Positions 51,896-53,865 of a stretch of DNA of 53,865 bases are shown one piece after another (within the stretch, counting starts at the first letter, position 1; each line of letters opens with the position of its first letter). The stretch is from the NCBI GenBank assembly GCA_016787525.1, contig JAEUUP010000006.1, positions 1 to 53,865 on the forward strand, given 5' to 3'. Under the pieces are notes generated by a model. The model ran no database searches and had not been told where the DNA came from. It saw nothing but the letters and a program-made list of their open reading frames with translations. Source of the stretch: Saprospiraceae bacterium (lineage in GTDB: Bacteria > Bacteroidota > Bacteroidia > Chitinophagales > Saprospiraceae). Position numbers and translations under genes: made by a program.

Positions 51896-52921
51896 ATGAA
51901 TCGTTTTTTTAAGATCATCAAAATCACGGGTAAAATCTTACTCGGTTTAATTGTCATACTCATCATCGTTTATTTTTTAGGTCCTAAACCTGCGAAACCC
52001 GCTTTTGACCCACCCGCTACCGAAAATCTCACACAATTGAGTTTATCCGACTTAGAAAAAAACATTGCTGAAGTCGAAAATGCCGTGCAAGGCATCAAAG
52101 AAACATGCAAAGCACGCATCGTTTGGGCAGATTCTGTGCGCAAAACAAAGACCAAAGTGGCAATGGTTTATCTGCATGGATTTGGGGCGAGTTATGCTGA
52201 GGGCGCACCTGTGAATATGGATTTAGCCAAGCAGTTTGGGTGCAATTTATATTTGGCGCGTTTGGCGGAGCATGGTGTCGAAACAGGTGAAAAAAATGTT
52301 AACATGCTGAATTTCAATGCAGAAGACTACTACGACTCAGCTGAAAAATCCTTAGCAATAGCCAAACAGTTGGGGGATTCGGTCGTCATATTGGCACAGT
52401 CGGGTGGGGCGGCTTTGGCGTTGTTTTTAGCCTCGCGCCATCCCGAAGTCAAAGGTTTGGTATTGTATTCTCCTGCCATACGTGTTTTTCGCAAAGATGG
52501 TCAAATATTGTCTGAGCCTTGGGGTTTGCAGTTGGCGCACGCTTTGGTTGGTACGCACAACGATTGGACGTTCCGAAAGCCCGAACAGAGAAAATATTGG
52601 ACAAATCATCAACGTTTTGAAGCCATCGTGCAGTTTACCACTTTTCAAAAATATGCGATGACACCTGAGACTTTTGCAGCAGTCAAATGCCCTGTTTTTA
52701 TGGGTTATTACTACGAAAATGAAGAAAAACAAGACAAAGTAGTGTCTATTGAAGCCATGAAAACAATGTTTGAACAGCTCGGAACACCCCCTCAGTATAA
52801 ACGTGCTGTGAACTTCCCGAATGCCCATGCCCATGTATTGACAAGCCCTTTGACGACCGATGATTGGCAAGCCGTTGAGAACGAATCTGTAAAGTTTATT
52901 AAAGATATTTTAAAAATGTGA
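51896..52921 (+). CDS. Membrane-anchored alpha/beta hydrolase
   Basis: The 341-residue protein has an N-terminal membrane helix (about 11-28, GKILLGLIVILIIVYFLG) and a Pro-rich neck, then a hydrolase fold: oxyanion loop VYLHGFGASYAEG, nucleophile Ser169 in ILAQSGGAA, and a C-terminal His in NAHAHV. The insertion after the nucleophile is like lysophospholipase or carboxylesterase forms. Substrate unknown. The decamer at 52788 encodes TPPQYK just before the last strand. It starts 172 nt from the divergent protease gene; a decamer is in that gap (51810). The next gene starts 29 nt downstream. Confidence 0.84.
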   Translation: MNRFFKIIKITGKILLGLIVILIIVYFLGPKPAKPAFDPPATENLTQLSLSDLEKNIAEVENAVQGIKETCKARIVWADSVRKTKTKVAMVYLHGFGASYAEGAPVNMDLAKQFGCNLYLARLAEHGVETGEKNVNMLNFNAEDYYDSAEKSLAIAKQLGDSVVILAQSGGAALALFLASRHPEVKGLVLYSPAIRVFRKDGQILSEPWGLQLAHALVGTHNDWTFRKPEQRKYWTNHQRFEAIVQFTTFQKYAMTPETFAAVKCPVFMGYYYENEEKQDKVVSIEAMKTMFEQLGTPPQYKRAVNFPNAHAHVLTSPLTTDDWQAVENESVKFIKDILKM

Positions 52922-52950
52922 GAAAATAATTAATTCAAAATCAGACACTT

Positions 52951-53718
52951 ATGAGAATGACTAACGACATGATTGATGGCATCTACAACTATTGTGATGG
53001 TTGGTGCGAACGTTGCTCTTTTCTGCAACGCTGTCCAGTTGGACTGGATATCGCTGCCACAACTGATGTACAACAAGAGATACACAGCGAGGTATTTTGG
53101 CAAAATCTGAACGAAGATTTTACTGAAATTGAAACAATACTGAAAGAAGAGGCTGAAAAACAAGGTTTTAGCTTTGAAATGAGTGAACAGGAGTGGCAAG
53201 AATATAAACGCAGTCAAGAACAAGTGCGCAAGGAGACCCAAGAATCTGCCTTGATGAAAACTTGCAAAACATATGCTTTCACAGTCAACGATTGGCAAAA
53301 GAAAATGCACCCTTTTTTGGAGAACGAGACAGAGGAGGTAATGCAAATGTTCAACTTGGGTTTGACCTTAGAAAAAGGTGTTTTAGACCGAATGCAAGCT
53401 ATAAAAGAGAATTTAGAAGTCATTTTATGGTATTCTTTTTTCATTTCTGCCAAATTTCACCGTGCTTTGCAAGGCAAAACCGAAGATGATGGTTGGGAGC
53501 GTGCCAATGGTTATCAAAGAGACTTCGACGGCTCAGCTAAAATCGCTTTGATTGGGGCAGAACGTTCGCTCGAAGCATGGGCGCAGTTGACACAATTACT
53601 GCCCGATATTTTAGATGAAGTTTTACCTTTGATGGCAAAACTGCAAAAAATCATTCAGATGGGTGATGCAGAATTTCCCGAAGCTCGTCAGTTTATTCGA
53701 CCCGGATTTGATGAATAA
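52951..53718 (+). CDS. Unrecognised protein with N-terminal cysteine cluster
   Basis: I do not recognise this 255-residue protein. The first 30 residues hold CDGWCERCSFLQRC (C15, C19, C22, C28), which could bind zinc or an iron-sulfur cluster. The rest is predicted mostly helical, with an acidic coiled stretch (about 50-100, FTEIETILKEEAEKQ, EYKRSQEQVRKETQES). The later KFHRALQG is followed by GSAKIALIGAERSLEAW. No membrane segment or signal peptide. It starts 29 nt after the hydrolase stop and may be cotranscribed. No decamer lies in it. The 147 nt after its stop up to the window end hold nothing recognisable. Confidence 0.7.
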   Translation: MRMTNDMIDGIYNYCDGWCERCSFLQRCPVGLDIAATTDVQQEIHSEVFWQNLNEDFTEIETILKEEAEKQGFSFEMSEQEWQEYKRSQEQVRKETQESALMKTCKTYAFTVNDWQKKMHPFLENETEEVMQMFNLGLTLEKGVLDRMQAIKENLEVILWYSFFISAKFHRALQGKTEDDGWERANGYQRDFDGSAKIALIGAERSLEAWAQLTQLLPDILDEVLPLMAKLQKIIQMGDAEFPEARQFIRPGFDE

Positions 53719-53865
53719 AAAATCCAGCAGTTTCTAATGTAAAACACTTCCGTTCTTTGACATATTAATTCTAATTTTGAGGATGTTACCTATTTCTGAA
53801 TTATCGAGCAATATCCTATTTTACGACGGACAAATAAGTCGTTTGCGAACTTTATTTGATAGTAT

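Larger units (their letters stand above)
1011..52797. repeat. Dispersed decamer TACTGAGGGG / CCCCTCAGTA, about 61 exact copies
   Basis: Plus-orientation copies start at 1011, 1366, 4804, 4898, 7552, 12347, 12584, 13635, 14103, 15063, 16011, 16302, 17750, 17882, 19633, 20776, 23136, 23907, 26952, 28219, 29143, 30256, 30791, 31223, 34137, 34605, 37522, 40024, 43522, 44926, 46713, 49263, 49861, 50389, 50896, 51810. Reverse copies start at 2346, 3173, 6276, 8440, 9167, 9586, 11341, 20029, 22637, 25162, 25382, 25659, 26792, 27545, 35754, 37992, 39211, 39524, 41901, 45936, 47067, 47806, 47974, 48842, 52788. One-mismatch copies are at 5832, 10054, 17434, 18673, 22366, 29767, 37550 and 40502. An eleventh G often follows. 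These are counts by eye. Function unknown; uptake-sequence-like by density and arrangement. Confidence 0.93.

Noticed and set aside
1011-52797. CRISPR array or tandem repeat as explanation of the decamer
   Set aside because: Copies are dispersed at irregular distances on both strands with no spacers or cas genes.
1011-52797. HIP1-like palindromic or restriction-site explanation
   Set aside because: The decamer is not palindromic and no methyltransferase or restriction gene is in the window, though a non-palindromic methylation site cannot be fully excluded.

Overview
The window is chromosomal DNA of a member of the Bacteroidota, probably a Cytophagales- or Saprospiria-like aerobe; I cannot resolve the genus. 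Evidence: two TonB-type outer-membrane receptors with carboxypeptidase-like N-terminal domains, a GLPGLI-family protein, a DUF4249-type lipoprotein, LytS/LytTR signalling, a CzcA-TolC fusion, an EAD11-like domain, two sites that match the Bacteroidota promoter (TTG, about 19-20 nt, TAnnTTTG), weak Shine-Dalgarno signals and AT-rich DNA. No rRNA, tRNA, CRISPR array, phage module or intact insertion sequence was seen.

Layout. 1-365: two palindromic, non-coding elements. 364-7485, mostly minus strand: zinc alcohol dehydrogenase, GLPGLI protein, TonB-type beta-barrel, then hsp20 (plus), a small secreted protein and a fatty acid hydroxylase. 7744-18554, plus strand: LytS/LytTR pair followed by a purine catabolism and salvage block (OHCU decarboxylase-HIU hydrolase fusion, DeoD, cytidine deaminase, guanine deaminase, single-chain xanthine dehydrogenase, allantoinase, allantoicase). 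It would take guanine and xanthine to ureidoglycolate and urea, except that no urate oxidase is present here. 18728-25775: a secreted protein and a heavy-metal efflux operon. 25892-33069: SWIM/SNF2 helicase, hemB, phospholipase D-like protein. 33093-36497 (minus): a large beta-propeller/HEAT/cytochrome c lipoprotein. 36717-38563: small membrane protein with an XRE regulator, and a PepSY-type membrane protein. 38819-41796: PreT-like flavoprotein and an aldolase-like protein. 42035-45946: a TonB receptor interrupted by an in-frame stop, its DUF4249 partner and a small haem-binding-type lipoprotein. 46046-53718: GH105-type hydrolase, two alpha/beta hydrolases, an EAD11-like membrane protein, a metzincin-type metalloprotease and a cysteine-cluster protein.

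The most striking signal is a non-palindromic decamer, TACTGAGGGG (CCCCTCAGTA on the other strand). I counted about 61 exact copies by eye, 36 in one orientation and 25 in the other, about one per 0.9 kb, where about 0.1 is expected by chance. Most copies lie inside genes, where they are read as Thr-Glu-Gly, Leu-Arg-Gly, Pro-Leu-Ser, Pro-Ser-Val or Pro-Gln-Tyr, often in domain linkers. Others supply stop codons or form terminator stems. Density, lack of a palindrome, use of both strands and paired terminator copies resemble the DNA uptake sequences of Neisseriaceae and Pasteurellaceae, which to my knowledge are not established in Bacteroidota. A second layer is a family of about 150-220 bp palindromic elements with terminal inverted repeats; one pair shows a compensatory base change in its central stem.
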